Below are positions 24,661 through 38,024 of a DNA stretch of 64,000 bases, in pieces; the stretch's first letter is position 1; every line of letters begins with the position of its first letter. Position numbers and translations under genes: made by a program. The stretch spans positions 21,812,501-21,876,500 of the forward strand of contig NC_092580.1 in NCBI RefSeq assembly GCF_037975245.1, written 5' to 3'. Source of the stretch: Apostichopus japonicus. Taxonomy: Eukaryota; Echinodermata; Holothuroidea; Aspidochirotida; Stichopodidae. The notes below the pieces were generated by a model. That model worked only from the letters and a program-made list of their open reading frames with translations, did not search any database and was not told where the DNA came from.

Positions 24661-25769
24661 GGTTGACGTAGGGCCGTATTCATGTGCCAAAGTTTTAAAC
24701 TTGCCTATACATACCTATAATTGACAACGACCCCTGCAATGATGGTGACCCTTTGTTGAAAAGACACAACACGTGGCGGTGAAATTTGAATTTTTTCAAG
24801 GTGTGTAGGAATATTACGGTTGTTGGGTTAATTTGCATGTTGTGTGTATATATAATTAGAAGGTAGGTATATATAGCTGTATAAAAAGAAATCGCCTTTT
24901 TTTTGTTATCAACTCTTTTAACTGCAAAAGCATCGATAGATGCAATTTATTCCTATCTTTCGAAATAACGCAGATATTAATAAGCATCGATACGGATATG
25001 ATTCTCAGAAATTTTTGACAAAAGATGATATTTTAGAAAGAGAATGTAGAGTACAATGTACCAAAAAACACGTTTAAAACAGACGTCTTTTTCGACAGCG
25101 CATTTACAAATTCGCTTTGAAGCTCGAGTTTTATTTTGACGAAATGTTGATAATGGCTTTTTTTTTGCTCTCTTTCTCAGTGAGTTTTTAAAAGACGGGA
25201 TCAGCTCAAAATAACAGAAAAGTTATTTTTTGAACAAATAATTAGTTTTTTAATTTTACTATTTTATTTTATGGACATGTTTGCATCAATATATTTTTGC
25301 CTAAGTTGAAAGTCGAGTAAATTAACACGTTGACACTATTAAAGAAATGAGTCAGTAAACTAATAAGATATGGTCACCTGAGATTTCTCACCAATTAGAA
25401 ATGCATTTATAGGCTTGGGGACCTTGTATATGAATATCAATCATGTTTAACATTCCTCTTCTTTCCGTAATGCCATTCCGCTGTCAAGAAGACAAAACCA
25501 ACAATAAGTAATATATTTAAAAAAAACATACTACGGTCAATGTTAAACTCAGGCCAATGATGTTTGTATGTATTGTTTCGTAAAATCATGTTAAAAATCA
25601 TGTTGAGTACGAATTGGAATCGAAGTTTATTCCTCGTAATGCCAAAAGTCAGTTCATGCCTATACGTTGAAGAATGATCATTTTAAATTCTTATACCCTG
25701 CACCGTTCTGCCAGTGACATTGTAATTTTGGTGTGGAAGCCAATATAGGTTAATGTTCAATGCCTGCAT

Positions 25770-25824
25770 TATATATATATATATATGAATATATATATAT
25801 ATATATATTAATATATATATATAT
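25770..25824. repeat. (TA)n microsatellite, interrupted
   Basis: Three TA blocks separated by GAA and TTAA. Confidence 0.9.
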
Positions 25825-26163
25825 GTTTGTTTGTGTTGTGCAACACTTAAAGGAACTGCCTCTTGAGACGATTCACCCAGGATCGAAACGTGAGACATTC
25901 TTTTAACCTTCACCTCACTTGTGATTAAATATGAGCAACTCAAATGTGGCCTTTTCCTGCCATGACAGGAAGGAATCATCTTTTGATGAGCGCCCTCTGT
26001 GGGTTCGGGTAACTTGCCAATGCCAGATATTTAGGGTTTGAAATTCGCCTGTACATGCGTAGGTGTGATATCGTAGGCGAAACGAACAGGAAGCTCGCTC
26101 TGTATGTGCAGTATTATCATTGCTAGGTTGTACTAGATTTGTCTTAAATTAATGATGTAAGAG

Positions 26164-26169
26164 AATAAA
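26164..26169 (+). other. candidate polyadenylation signal for ELK
   Basis: First canonical AATAAA on the + strand after the ELK stop codon, 1.9 kb downstream. Use of this site is not shown; the tandem AATAAATAAATAAA at about 26230 is equally possible. Confidence 0.3.
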
Positions 26170-27231
26170 TAATATGACACTTAAGTTTTGTCCTTGGTGG
26201 TGTGAATTCAAGCAAACCTCACACTTACACAAAATAAATAAATAAATACCCCGAAAAAAATAAATACTTAAGACCAAATCTAAATCTCCCCCGCTAATGT
26301 CCCTGAAACAATTCACATTATGTACAAATGTCGTACATGCTTTCGTTTGCTATGATCCGGATCTTAAAACACACGTAGGCTACACAATGTATGCGCGGTT
26401 GGGTTCATGAGATGGTTGGTGTGGTAACCATTCGTTCAATTCTTGCATGAACATTGGAACAAAATGGAGTCGTTGTTCGAACTGTGATGATGTATAAAAC
26501 AACTTATGGTGAATTCACCATCCCTTTTTTAAACAGTTGAATTTTCAATTTCTTAAATTTTAGCAAATTTGCTTAAAGCTTCTTGTGCATTAGGATAATT
26601 TGGTGAATTACATATTTGATCAGACAACCGATAAGTTTTGTGTGTGTTTGTGTGTGTACAAGAGTAAGATATACAATTTCTTGGATGCAATCTTGACACA
26701 ATGATATGATTTAAGTTATTTTATTAATTTGATATAATTTCGTTATGATTTTTGTTTCAGAGGGTTAACCTCCAAGCCAGCTTCATATTAAAGTTATCTT
26801 ACTTTTATCGGTAATTCTGTTTTACCCTTGTATATAGTATTTTACCTGTAAAACACACCATTGTACGTAAAACACGAAAGTGTGCAATTTGCCTTCAAAT
26901 GTAAATATCATTTTCTTAACTTATTTAAAGGAGAAGAACAGAGGAAGTTAGCGTAAGATTTGTAAAACGATACAGCAATTTCTGATATATTTGTAAATGT
27001 TGTCGAGATGTTAATTTAATTATCTTATTTTAATAAAGAAAAGATGAGCTTTTAATACCATGCTGGCCATGGAAGCTCCTGTTAACTTTTTTTTCTGAAA
27101 TAAGTAATACTGTATTGTAAGAAAACAAAATAAGGAAAAAAGAGAAGTTCTCAAAGACGGAGTAGCTGATTATACGTCACTGGTCACTTGGCCTATCAGA
27201 TACCGTGGAGAGATACTATCTTAGTAGTAGG

Positions 27232-27269
27232 ACCAGGGAGCTGCTACGTTAAAGTAGCAGCTCCCTGGT
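27232..27269. repeat. perfect 16-bp inverted repeat (hairpin)
   Basis: ACCAGGGAGCTGCTAC, loop GTTAAA, GTAGCAGCTCCCTGGT: no mismatch in the stem. The outer flanks (TAGTAGG / AGGATTG) do not extend the stem. The arm resembles the CAGCTCCCTG boxes at 14190, suggesting a dispersed palindromic family. Confidence 0.9.
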
Positions 27270-28694
27270 AGGATTGAACACTCAGAACTTGTGTGTTCGC
27301 AGGATCAGCAAATCTGGGCACGAGAAGTGGTAACTGGGTGAAAGGAGGGGTGATTGGGTATGGGGAGGGGTAACTGGGTGAGGATTTGCGGAGGTTACAT
27401 GACCAGTACTGCAAGAAGCAGAGGAAAGGTTGTTTAACTCGTTAACGATGTTTACATGGTGTCTCTGTACACGTGTTCTTATGGTATAGTTTTACTGATG
27501 ACGAACTTGAACTTAGAAGGATTTTTTATTGGTTTCTCCAAATCGATCTTCAACATCATGTTGGTGTTAAATATGATTAGTAACGTTTAATCAAGTAAAA
27601 GCTAAGATGAAGGAGATTTGGTTTGCGCATGCTCAGAAGTATTTATATCATACAGAATAGGGTGTGGTTTATGTCTAAACCATGCATGTTACACACTCAC
27701 TGCGGGCGATATACGTATCCCGCACTCATTCTAAGTATATAAAGAGCAGTTATAATCTAGTTACTGGCATATATCATAATGTATTCACCACTTACTTCCT
27801 CCTTATAATGGGTGAGCTGTGTTCAAGCACACTCTGTCCGGTGACAAGCTTTTCCGTTCAAAATATCGCTTGTTTGATTCTCTGTAACAGCGTCCTTTCG
27901 CAGGGGGGAAGTGTAATTACCTTTTCTGTCTAAACATCCGGGTTTGTCTTGAAAAAGAAAGGGAAGGATAGAAAACGCCAGGTTTTATCACAGCGTTGGA
28001 ATAACGTACACTTGAGCCGGTCAGAAGGGGGGAAATCCCTTACTGATGTTACGCCAACGTCAATACACATGTGCACACACCCATTATATAATACGCTGTT
28101 GTCTGTTTGACTCTTCCATCGCATGCATGTACACACATTCCATAATACAACTTTTACTTTGTGTATTTTATCCTATAGGGTGTATGACGACAAAATGGCA
28201 GCTGTGAAGAAAAAAATGTGTACATTCCAAGATATTCCGTACACGTGCTTAATAATATTTGTGACCATTTTATCTTCGAGGATACGAGAAGAGTGTTCAT
28301 GTGATTTACATCCATATTTGTTGTTTTTAAACGTCAACAATTATTTTATTTTCACCTTTTAGGTTGTCGAAATCTACAGAGAGCAAGGAAAGACCACAAC
28401 CCTTTTGATTTTTTTTTGTTAAGGACAAACAATTCATGCATAATTCCATTTTGTGACGCAACTTTGTAGTTGTAAGTGACGTCACTCTGTATATTATTAA
28501 TCAGTGACATCACTTCTTCCTAGCCAACTGAAATAGCACTTACGTCACTAACGTGATTACGTCACCCAACATGGAGGATATGTGGCCGACTTGAAGATCA
28601 AGAGCTGATTCTCTGCAGAGGTTACATCCAGCTTACTTTATAACACTCGTTCAAGTGACGTCATCAGATGGGCCGAAGCTCTGGGCTTAGGAGC

Positions 28695-28722
28695 AGGGTG
28701 GGAGGGGAGGGTGGGGGGGGGG
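28695..28722 (+). other. G-quadruplex-capable tract
   Basis: GGGTGGGAGGGGAGGGTGGGGG-type sequence with five adjacent G-runs and single-base loops. Confidence 0.7.
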
Positions 28723-29974
28723 TGTTGCATTTAGAGATATTCCGCACTGATGTTCTGCCTTGGATTCTATTTTGCAATGACCATTTGTTTCTGTGAATGT
28801 TCTTTGTTTAGGTATATTTTGTCTCTCTCTATAAAGTTCATTTTATTCAAACCTTATCGGTTCCTTGCATGTTAATTTTTATTTATTTTTTTGTATTATT
28901 ATTATTATTATTATTTAATGCTATATGAAGCCTAGGTGTGACTTGTAATATAAGGGTCTGACTGTTCACCATATCCGAGCGGTAACTTTTATAGTTAGAT
29001 TTTACAGGGAAAACGTAGATCATTCATTAACTTGTGTCCTTCGTTGAAAGCAATAAACCTTCGAGATGGACTATCTATCTGTATAGTAAAAAGTGTACGT
29101 AAATGTATGCTGTTAAACGACTTGATCAAGCGTTATTTGAATACACATACATGAATACGGGAAGCTTGGTTGTATTCTACTGCAGTTGAAGAACTCAATG
29201 GTCTCACAACTTCTTTTTAGTGTACAATTACTCTTGTTAAATCATGGTGCGAAGAAAAGTCAAATATTGTAATATAATGAGGCGACCAAATCTTATCTTG
29301 CACACTTTGAAAATGCAAATTTGTAAATAAAAGACAACTTTTAACTTTGAAAGGATCAAATCTTTGCCTATTCTTGTCATTTTTTTTGTCTGTTGTATAA
29401 TTTTGTACTTGTCAATGCTTTTTTTCTCGAATTTCTTCCTTTCGCTTTGTTCCACCAATCTCTTCCAAATCGAAAGTGAATTTACTGTTCACCTTTATTT
29501 GGTTCTTAACGAGAAGATGCTCTTAGGCATCACCGCTACATCGTCTCGAATATCTACTAACCTTGCAGAATAACACTATATAACCAAACTTTTATATTGA
29601 GCCGTCATAATAGGTGTTTCGTAGGTGATTCGAGCAAGGAATATTTTTGAGGATAATTGATAAATGAAGTACGTCTTTTTTTGGTTTCCCCGAAAGGGAA
29701 ACTATGGAGTCAATCTTACCGACATTGCAATATTGTGAGGGGGACCGCGGATTGTAAAGTCGACAATGACTAAAACGCGGGTCGCAAAAGTTATTAATAA
29801 ATTTAATTTAAAAAAAATTAATTACTGTTAGTGTTAGATTCGTCCAACTCGGCAGCATACAGAAACGTACTCAAAGCCGAAGCCAAGTGAATTAATCAGA
29901 TCACTATGCATACTAAGTTCTTCAATACTGCCCTCATTTATTTCGGGGGGAAATTTCATACTGTAGTTTGTGTT

Positions 29975-30062
29975 TATAATAATAATAATAATAATAAATA
30001 AGTTCTTAATATAGCGCCAAATACCAAAAGGCCTCTAGGCGCTTTACAAAACCTAAAACCTT
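29975..30062. repeat. SINE-like dispersed repeat with (AAT)n head
   Basis: An (AAT)n run is followed by TTCTTAATATAGCGCCAAAT, then CCTCTAGGCGCTTTACAA. The TATAGCGCC...GGCGCTTTACAA pairing next to an (AAT)n tract is a pattern I associate with widespread short repeats in aquatic animal genomes. The class is inference. Confidence 0.5.
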
Positions 30063-30537
30063 TTTTCTTTGGGAAGGGCAGGGGGTGGGGGGGGGGGGTG
30101 TGGAAGTAGGATGGTGTTTACAGACTGTAACTGCAATGGGGCAAACTATTTGTAATAACATTATACCCGTCCCTTTAGTTAGCCCACTATATGTGTTCAT
30201 ACTTTTGGCATGTGTCCTGCATACACTGAGTTCTTGAAAAAACACAGAAAAAGAACACTGGTCTTTTTGTTCTATCGATTCTGCTACAACTTTCGACCGA
30301 ATCTTGTGTTTTGCAGTTATTATAGCCATATTTTAGAAAAAAACCCGGAGTGGTGATTATTAAACTACCACCATATTATTACTCTTAGGCTTACTGGCTT
30401 ACTGGTTAGCAAATGCATTTCCCAATAAAAAATTTAAGAAATGCTTTACCATCGCATATCCTTCATAATCATTTTAAGAACATTTCCTATATGGATGTGC
30501 CTATTTGCGCGTGACGCTGTGGATAATTGGGTTAAAG

Positions 30538-30753
30538 ACCACCCAGTTGGGACATTTTTTTCTATACTGTAGTGTTATGTCCCGCTCTAGAGCACTCGTA
30601 TTGTCAGTATACGAGCAGTATGAATATCATGTTTCTATCAGATCAAGGTAAGGAACTGTTTGTACTGACAATACCAGTGCTTTTAGAGCATGATATTAGA
30701 GTACATGCATTTTGGAGAGGTATTAACATTAGGAAATTGTCCCAACTGGCTGG
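30538..30753 (+). mobile_element. full-length MITE, CCAGTTGGGACA family (about 216 bp)
   Basis: The left end CCAGTTGGGACA (30543-30554) is mirrored by TGTCCCAACTGG (30738-30749). Inverted similarity continues inward (CTAGAGCACTCGTATTGTCAGTA against TACTGACAATACCAGTGCTT), so most of the element is an imperfect palindrome. The 50889-51089 element is the same sequence in the opposite orientation. It encodes no protein, although an 88-codon ORF crosses it. No clear target-site duplication was found. Confidence 0.85.
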
Positions 30754-33700
30754 AAAAGACAATAGACTGTATGAATATGCAACGGACTATAGACTGCACA
30801 CGGCATGTCATCGATCAAATAGAATCACCAGGATGTAACTCAGTTTTAACCTACCCTTACTCTCGGTTATATTTTAGTATATCCTTTCATTTCTACTTCC
30901 TGTTAGGAAAGTACTATTAAGACGAAGTATTGACTCTACTTGTGTTTTTGGCAATCCTACAGTAAACGCAATACCTAGTCACTTATGGTAATACCCTATA
31001 CGGTAATCCCCTATACGGTAATCCCCTAAATATACCAATCTTTCTAAAAACAAAGTGAATGACAGCGATGGGTGTTGCACGCATTGATATTGGCGGGTAA
31101 ACATCCCTAGTTCCCTTTGTCACTCTATCAAGGTTTTCGACTGACAGTACATCGTTTGATCATCCTTGGTTTTTTAACGTTGACCAGATAGTGAGGACAT
31201 TGGCGGGAAAACCCAACATACAGTGAAACCAGTGAGCTCTAAATGACAACTCAATAGTGGTTGGTATAACTCAGTGACGTGAATGGTCCGGATGCACTAA
31301 GTTCGTCCAAGTTCCCAAAGTATTGTTTTGGTGAAGAGGGTTACGTAATCAATATTAAGAATAGAGGAGAAAATGTTGGACTCAGTCATTGAGCCCAACT
31401 TCCACCCCACCCAGTCCCCAACCCCCGCCTAGCCCCTTCTCCCCGCCTAGTCCCCAACCCTCAACCACCCCTATATCCAACGACTCCCTTCCCCAACCAC
31501 TCCGTTTCCATTCGCCAATCCTGATTGAATTACGCTGGCTAAGTCGTCAAGTTGTATGAACTTTTCTGTAAAAGTAGTAGTGGTCTGTTTATGGTAGTAG
31601 TAGTGGTCTGTTTCAGGTCGAGCGCCATCGTAATGGCTCGCTCCCGCAGATCCATATATATATATATATATATATACATATGTACATATGGCTCTGACTC
31701 CCAGTGTGTGTCTCTTCAAGGTGTCGTGTTATTGTCCTAAACAATTCAACACTTTCCAAGCTCGCTGATCTACATATATGGAGGTTTGCAACTACCCCCC
31801 TCCCTCCCCCACCAACCACCTTATTATGGCTAAAGGCCTAAGAGTCCTATCAATTTAATTGCAGATTATTGTACCATAACCGTTTTTTGACAGAGAAGTG
31901 GAGCAAGTTTTAGCACACCGAAATCCCAACATCTTCAGACTGCTCGCGCGGAGTGATATCTATATTGAACCAAAAATACTTTTAATCACCTTCAACCCTC
32001 CTTGCTTATTTCATCGTGTATAGGTCGATTTATGCTCTGTAATATACCAGAACGGCAAATCCATAATATGATGAAATCTTTCTAGTACAGCGTTTTAGCC
32101 GCCGCGGTCTTGGGCCTGAAAAATGCTACTTCAAAGACGTTCGTAGGCGCATTGATATATATGTCATCTTAGTGTCGCTCATTATTTTGGTCAATAGTTC
32201 AGAGACGATGTTATTTCTTCATGTTGGAATAGTTCATTGTCTCCTATGATTTACACACCTAAACTGGGCCAATTAGTATAGTAACAAATATTTCTTTCCG
32301 ACACGCGTTACTGGAACGACTGAGAAGCACCAACTATGTTTGCGAATAGCGCCACTAATAGACAATCATATTTTCAGTTGGTCATGATGTATATTTGTTA
32401 AGAACAAGGTAAAAGCAAAAAAAGACATCAAATAGACAAGAGCTACTTAAAAAGCGGTTTGCTTTTTATTGTAATTTTCGTTAACTTAAGTTGAAATGTG
32501 ACAGGTGCAAGGAATGTTATTGACAGATTAAAACTATCAAATGTAGGTTATTTTCACTTCAATATTATTTCATACAGTACCCCCCCCCCCCCAAGGAAAA
32601 GTGTATGGCCAAATACACTTAACTTACTATGGACTATATTGTTTTCAAATTGCAAAACGTTCTAACACTTTATTTCATTTCTACGCTAGGAAAATACATG
32701 AATATTCAATATGTTAATTATGCATTAATGAAGCAGCCTGCGACTACCATCAATCCACTACAGCCTAAGCTAGTTTACTACAGGTTGATATCCACAAGGC
32801 AGTATAGTGAAGAGGCTTGAGTTACTTTTGAAGGAAATGTTAATTTACCAACAATAATGAATATATATATAAACATATTGCATTTTCTGTATATATTTAC
32901 TCCATAAACATATTAATTATACATCTTGGGAATACCTGATAATATTGATAAATTGATTCTGTGGATGACAAAGTTTCAATATTTCAAAACAAGTGTAAGG
33001 TACAACTTGAAGTATATAGTAAGTACTAAGACAGATTGATCCGTAAAGAACAATCCATAGAAGGTAACTCCTTCACACATTAGGCTCATTAAGATACTTA
33101 ACCGTTATGAAGCATCACTGTTCGCTTTCATTAATAAAAGAATTATGATCAAAACTGCTCAAAGATTCAAAAATGTGTTCTCTTGAAATTATTCTCTCAA
33201 ACTGGGCACCAAGTAGTACACACAAGTAAAACATTAAGTATAAAGAGTGATCGTAAAAGACGGTCCTATCTGTTAAACAGACAAATGTCAAATGTCGACT
33301 TTACTGTCCTTTGCTAGAAAGATCGACAATGGTCACCTACTACGGGTAATTTCACCCCGGCCAATCGCTCAGCCTTGTTCCTCAAGGAATATTTTCTCAC
33401 CTATTTCAAACTCCTCTCTCTCTGAGGATTACTTGAGAGCTAAAACCTGAATTAAGTTGAACTTTCAGTATTTATACCATCAGACAACACAAATGACCTT
33501 TAAGGGACGTTTTGGGACAGAAAAAACCTAACATTAGATATAAGGCTTCTTTACTTAGGAGAGACTTTTAGGGAAAAATTCTCTTTCGATGTTTTCCCCT
33601 TCTCAATGTCAGATGCTAATAGACAGTTTTACTGACTTTAATATTTTATTTAAGCCTTTTGGTCTATTTCTAGGAGTTGAAGAAAAAAGAGAGAAGTCTA

Positions 33701-33911
33701 CACCACAACTTGAAAGTTTATACCATGATAGAGAGGATCGTTAATATTTAACACGAACCTAGACACAAAGATAGTAGAATAAGACAGGGGGCAGTAGACA
33801 AGAATGGACCTCTCAACAGTGTGTGATAGTGCTTAAGTTTGGGCTACACAAGGCTAAGTGAGAGTGCTTTAGTTGTGAGGAGATAGGTCAGCAATGTTAA
33901 TACATTCCATG

Positions 33912-33960
33912 CTGTAACATGCTGATTACTTCAGTCATGCTTATTTCAATGGCACCACTA
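33912..33960. repeat. dispersed repeat, copy 1 of 2
   Basis: CTGTAACATGCTGATTACTT...CAATGGCACCACT matches 37775-37823 with about three differences. The copies are direct and 3.9 kb apart. Confidence 0.9.
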
Positions 33961-34399
33961 AGAAATAAAGTTTACCCTGTGATGGTTGGATATGTACAGC
34001 ATTAATACATGACATGAATCTAGGCCACAATTCTTGCTTAATTTATCCACTGAACAAAAAGACTTGTGTATAATATCCACTCTGTTTTTACACAGATTGC
34101 TTTTGCTTTATTAAATATTATATTTTTTCTTCTCTAATAGTATACTTTATTATTTTTTCTCTTTACACTAATTTACAAATAACAATATATTGAACCTTTC
34201 TACAAACTAACAAAGAATCTGTGACGAGAGATATAACAAGAAATCGGATCCAGGGTTTCTCAGAAGAGACGGCCTGTATGACAAGCAAAAGATATTAACA
34301 TTTATAACAGGAAAGAATGGCTGTGCTTGAAACGTGCTAAAGTCTACCACTTTATACCTCAACAAGTTTATGTTTGTAGCTGACTCCTTAGTGCCAAAA

Positions 34400-34645
34400 A
34401 CAACTCAGATTAGAACCAGACCCTGTGGGCCCCTGGATCCAGGCGAGTAGCGTACAAGAAAATTTTGGCCAAAAATGCCCCCAGATCGCTGGAAATGCCA
34501 CTTCCCAGGCCTTGTAAGTTGCATCTAAGCATTTTCAGTTTTTAAATTACTAGCGATATCATAAAAAAAATACAATATATGCTCAAGGAGGGGGTGGTCG
34601 CCCCCTTTGCCCCCCCACCCCCTTGGCTTCGTGCCTGCTTGGATC
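34400..34645. repeat. degenerate transposon-like segment
   Basis: Contains CTGTGGGCCCCTGGATCCAG, a block rich in TTTTGGCCAAAAATGCCCCC, and a right part GGAGGGGGTGGTCGCCCCC followed by CCCCCTTGGCTTCGTGCCTG. C-runs ending in a TGGCTACG-like box resemble termini of non-autonomous DNA transposons in marine invertebrates. No clean inverted ends were found. Confidence 0.35.
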
Positions 34646-36760
34646 CTCCTCTACTGATCCCTATAATAGCTTAAGTTTGGTTGAGAGATGCTCCACCACT
34701 ACCAAGACAAAAGATAGAGAGGAAAAGAAAAAAACATAAATATTTTACTAGAAGGGAAAGATAAGAAAACTTATATGCTATGTGCATATGTGTGCTATAC
34801 ACCGAATCTAACAATCTAAATGAATGTATGGGATATGTGAAATGAAATATTACATGAAATGAAATGTTTAACGAGTCCCTGTCAGGTTTTCTTTAATTAA
34901 GAAACTGACGTGATAACCGAAACACAAAAGACAGACTATATTCAAAAGTGCCCTTTTTAGTTATAACTACATATATATGGTCAAACCCTGAGTGAAAGAA
35001 TAAAGAAAAAAGCAAAAGATAATTTTTTTTTCTGTTTAAAAAGACATAATGTGAAAGATGTATATTGTCAACCAAATTGCACAAAAAGGTGAAAACATGC
35101 TTAAGGTATAAATTAACCAGGAAAAGTAAAAATGATATTCGTTGGGTGAGAACAGAATGATGAGAACTATAATAAAAATAAGAACTAGCAAAGTGACAGG
35201 CATAACAAGATGATGGTCTTGAATTTCAGATGTTTTCTCGTCAATAACAAACATTTCAAAACAATAGATTTAATTCAGAAGTGACTTAGGTGCGATCCAG
35301 TCTTAATCAAAGTGGTACAAGACACAATGAGGGCAGTATAACAGTTTGCCTTATTTCCATTACAAGCAACATAATCTAGCTAAAATAATGTCAATGTCTT
35401 CTGTTGTCCTTTGCATGGAAATATTAAATAAATAACAAAAATTGTTTCGTAGCAATGACCATAAAACATGGATTCGAGAGAAATGAAATGAAATCTTACT
35501 ACTTTAAGTGGTATTCTCGCTGTTTTATGATGCCATCATTTCTAAAATTTGATGGTACACGGTGTCAAATATTGCTAGAATTAAATAACCGCACTATTTC
35601 CACGATGAACTATCATCAGTTGTTCTAAACTTCCATCCCATGTAATAAAATATGTAACATATGTGTGCTAACACTGTGGAATGATTTCCAAACTGTCTCT
35701 CTTATGAAAAAAAAAAGTACCAAGCAACTTTAAAATATCGAATAAGACGGTTATAACGACTTCAAATGACACAAAACCATGAAATCAAGAAACTGGAAAG
35801 TAAGAAAATGGTGAAGAATTGAATACAATTGTGGCAGAGACTAACGTTCACTTACGTTCACTGAATGGAATAAAACTGCCATGTGAATGTCACAATATTA
35901 ATAACTATCCACTCCTATTCAGTGAACCCACTCCCTCCCCCACTTTAAAGGATACTATCTTAAAAGTGATATTCTGTTGGCGGACACTTATGTGACATTT
36001 ATATTGCAGATGAGTATATTTGCACTGTTAGTTGAGAAGTCCACCAGATAATTCCTCTTGTACTCCAGGAACTCTAGCACAGTGGGTGGTCTGTGACGCC
36101 ATCATGTCTTTATTCTTAAAAATATTTACTTTCCTATTACGATATTGTTATTAGATTTTGCCATTGAAATATGATACATTCGAAATGTTTCCTTGTAACT
36201 CTAGGACACAAAATGCTATTGGGACGTGGTTTTGACTGACAGATGCAGACAATTTCTATTTATTTTACTACGGGAACATCCCTTTAAAGCAGGGTTTTAT
36301 TTGTCTATAGAGTTTGGATGATGAGGCGGTTTACTGCATTAGTCTTAAGATTTTTAAAAGTCTCCTAATCAAACACAAAACTCTTTAAATTAAATAAATC
36401 CCGGAAAACTCACAAGTACTGTGTGAACAAGAGTAATACATTTTGTGAAATAAAGATATGATACTATATTAACTCATTTTCAACTATTCAAAGATTTGAG
36501 GTACTGTAAAGTAAAAGTAATGACATTTGAATTTTCTGTATACAAGAATAAAGGTGAGATGTTTGCAGTTGTTCTAGCAATTATGTGTTCGTTGTGGTCC
36601 TAGAAGACACTTCTTTTTCAGTGTGTATCTGTGTGTTTGTAACTCTGTGTATGTATGTGGGTAATGATGGCTAGAAAAGGGGGGGTAGGGGAAGTGAGAG
36701 ACCAGAAGATTTTTGTACAAAGGAAAGTGGAGCTGTATGATTGGGATAATTGTACACAGG

Positions 36761-36919
36761 CCAATGATTACATAACCCCATTTGTCCACACCCCATCATT
36801 ACATAACCCCATTTTACCACACCCAATCATTACATAACCCCATTTTACCACACCCAATCAGTACATAATCCCATTTTACCACACCCAATCAGTACATAAT
36901 CCCATTTGTCCACACCCAA
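36761..36919. repeat. 31-bp minisatellite, 5 copies
   Basis: Unit TACATAACCCCATTTT-ACCACACCCAATCAT; variants have TTGTCCACACC or CAGTACATAATCC. Confidence 0.95.
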
Positions 36920-37171
36920 GCACCTAAGCCTGTCAGCCTTCATGTTCTAACACCATACAAAACACAACATGACCAATGGGAAGAGTGTAATAGATCAGCT
37001 CAAAAGTTAAGTTTGACTACAGTTCACAAATAACACCAACGGAGCCAAGAATTACCAGCAGCATACAGTATTTTATCCCTGTGAGCAGTTGACAGACGGT
37101 ATTTAAGAATTCTCTCTGTTCCGTTACATGTGTTAATCTTTCCAGATTTTATATGAATGGTAGTGATGAGT

Positions 37172-37236
37172 GAGTACTTAGGAATGTTTAATGAGTACTT
37201 AATGAATATTTAATGAGTACTTAATGAATATTTAAT
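37172..37236. repeat. 22-bp tandem repeat, 3 copies
   Basis: GAGTACTTAATGAATATTTA-AT repeated three times, the first unit diverged (GGAATGTT). Confidence 0.85.
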
Positions 37237-37774
37237 GCACAAAACAGTTATACTATATAATGCACAAAAGAGAGATACAATAAGAGTGTAACAATATTCT
37301 CCTTCGGAAAAGACGAGAAAAGAATGAAAATGAAGATATACACCACTAAACTAAAATAGAAAGTTCATCTCAAGCAAACAGGTAACAGGTAACATTTTTA
37401 TGCTTATATATATATATCTATATATATATAAATTTATATAAATATGACAAAAAAGAAAATAACAAGGACCAAATTGCACAGTGGCTTGTAGAAGGTTTGT
37501 CCTTCTAAATTCTACAACTTCTGCAGCCATAGTTCCATTTAATTTTGTGTTGCAGTCCATGTATGACATGAGCTCTTCCAAAATAAAAATGAAAAATAAA
37601 TTTCAACATTTTGTATCTGGATGATAGAACAAACAATGAAACTGGGATTTGGACCAAAGTGATTTGTTCCAACATAACTATTACTAACTTCTTGAAATAT
37701 CACTTAATTTTTGCTAATTATTAGACAGGTTCCTGCTGACTGTACAGTACAACTATGATTAATGGTAAATAAAA

Positions 37775-37823
37775 CTGTAACATGCTGATTACTTCAGTCA
37801 TGCTGACTTCAATGGCACCACTG
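37775..37823. repeat. dispersed repeat, copy 2 of 2
   Basis: Partner of 33912-33960. It lies 31 bp upstream of the 19-bp minisatellite. Confidence 0.9.
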
Positions 37824-37853
37824 GACATAAATAATACCGTTAGTCTTGAAAGA

Positions 37854-37943
37854 CATAGCGCCATCTATAGTATATAGCGCCATCTACGGCATATAGCGCC
37901 ACCTACGGTATATAGCGCCATCTACGGTATATAGCGCCATCTA
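37854..37943. repeat. 19-bp minisatellite, 5 copies
   Basis: Unit ATAGCGCCATCTACGGTAT, with small variants (CTATAGTAT, CACCTACGG). Confidence 0.95.
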
Positions 37944-38024
37944 ACCGAAAAACTGCTTTCCTCTCTGCTCTATAATCTTGTATTTTCTGTCTTCTAATGG
38001 AGATGATACTCATGTAGGTATACT

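Larger units (their letters stand above)
24242..29974. other. downstream of ELK: probable 3'UTR then intergenic
   Basis: No coding sequence was recognised. The first AATAAA after the stop is at 26164, with others at 26230-26245 and about 27031, so a 3'UTR of 2-3 kb is possible. Also present are a G-rich tract (24629-24660), a (TA)n run (25770-25824), a perfect hairpin (27232-27269), a second G-rich tract (28695-28722), (TTA)n at 28895-28916, and a small GTTTCCC/GGGAAAC hairpin at 29684-29702. Confidence 0.5.
30754..36760. other. non-coding, between convergent genes
   Basis: No coding exon was recognised. Holds C-rich runs (31400-31500, 31795-31815), a (TA)n tract at 31654-31676, a poly-C at 32580-32592, a degenerate repeat at 34400-34645, and one half of a dispersed pair (33912-33960). 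From about 33 kb the sequence is AT-rich and could be part of a long transporter 3'UTR on the - strand, which is not demonstrated. Confidence 0.5.

Noticed and set aside
26740-28380. Strong + strand splice acceptors (TTTTTGTTTCAG near 26760, CACCTTTTAG near 28363) after the ELK stop
   Set aside because: No coding sequence follows them and the ELK C-terminus is already complete; could be 3'UTR splicing but unsupported.
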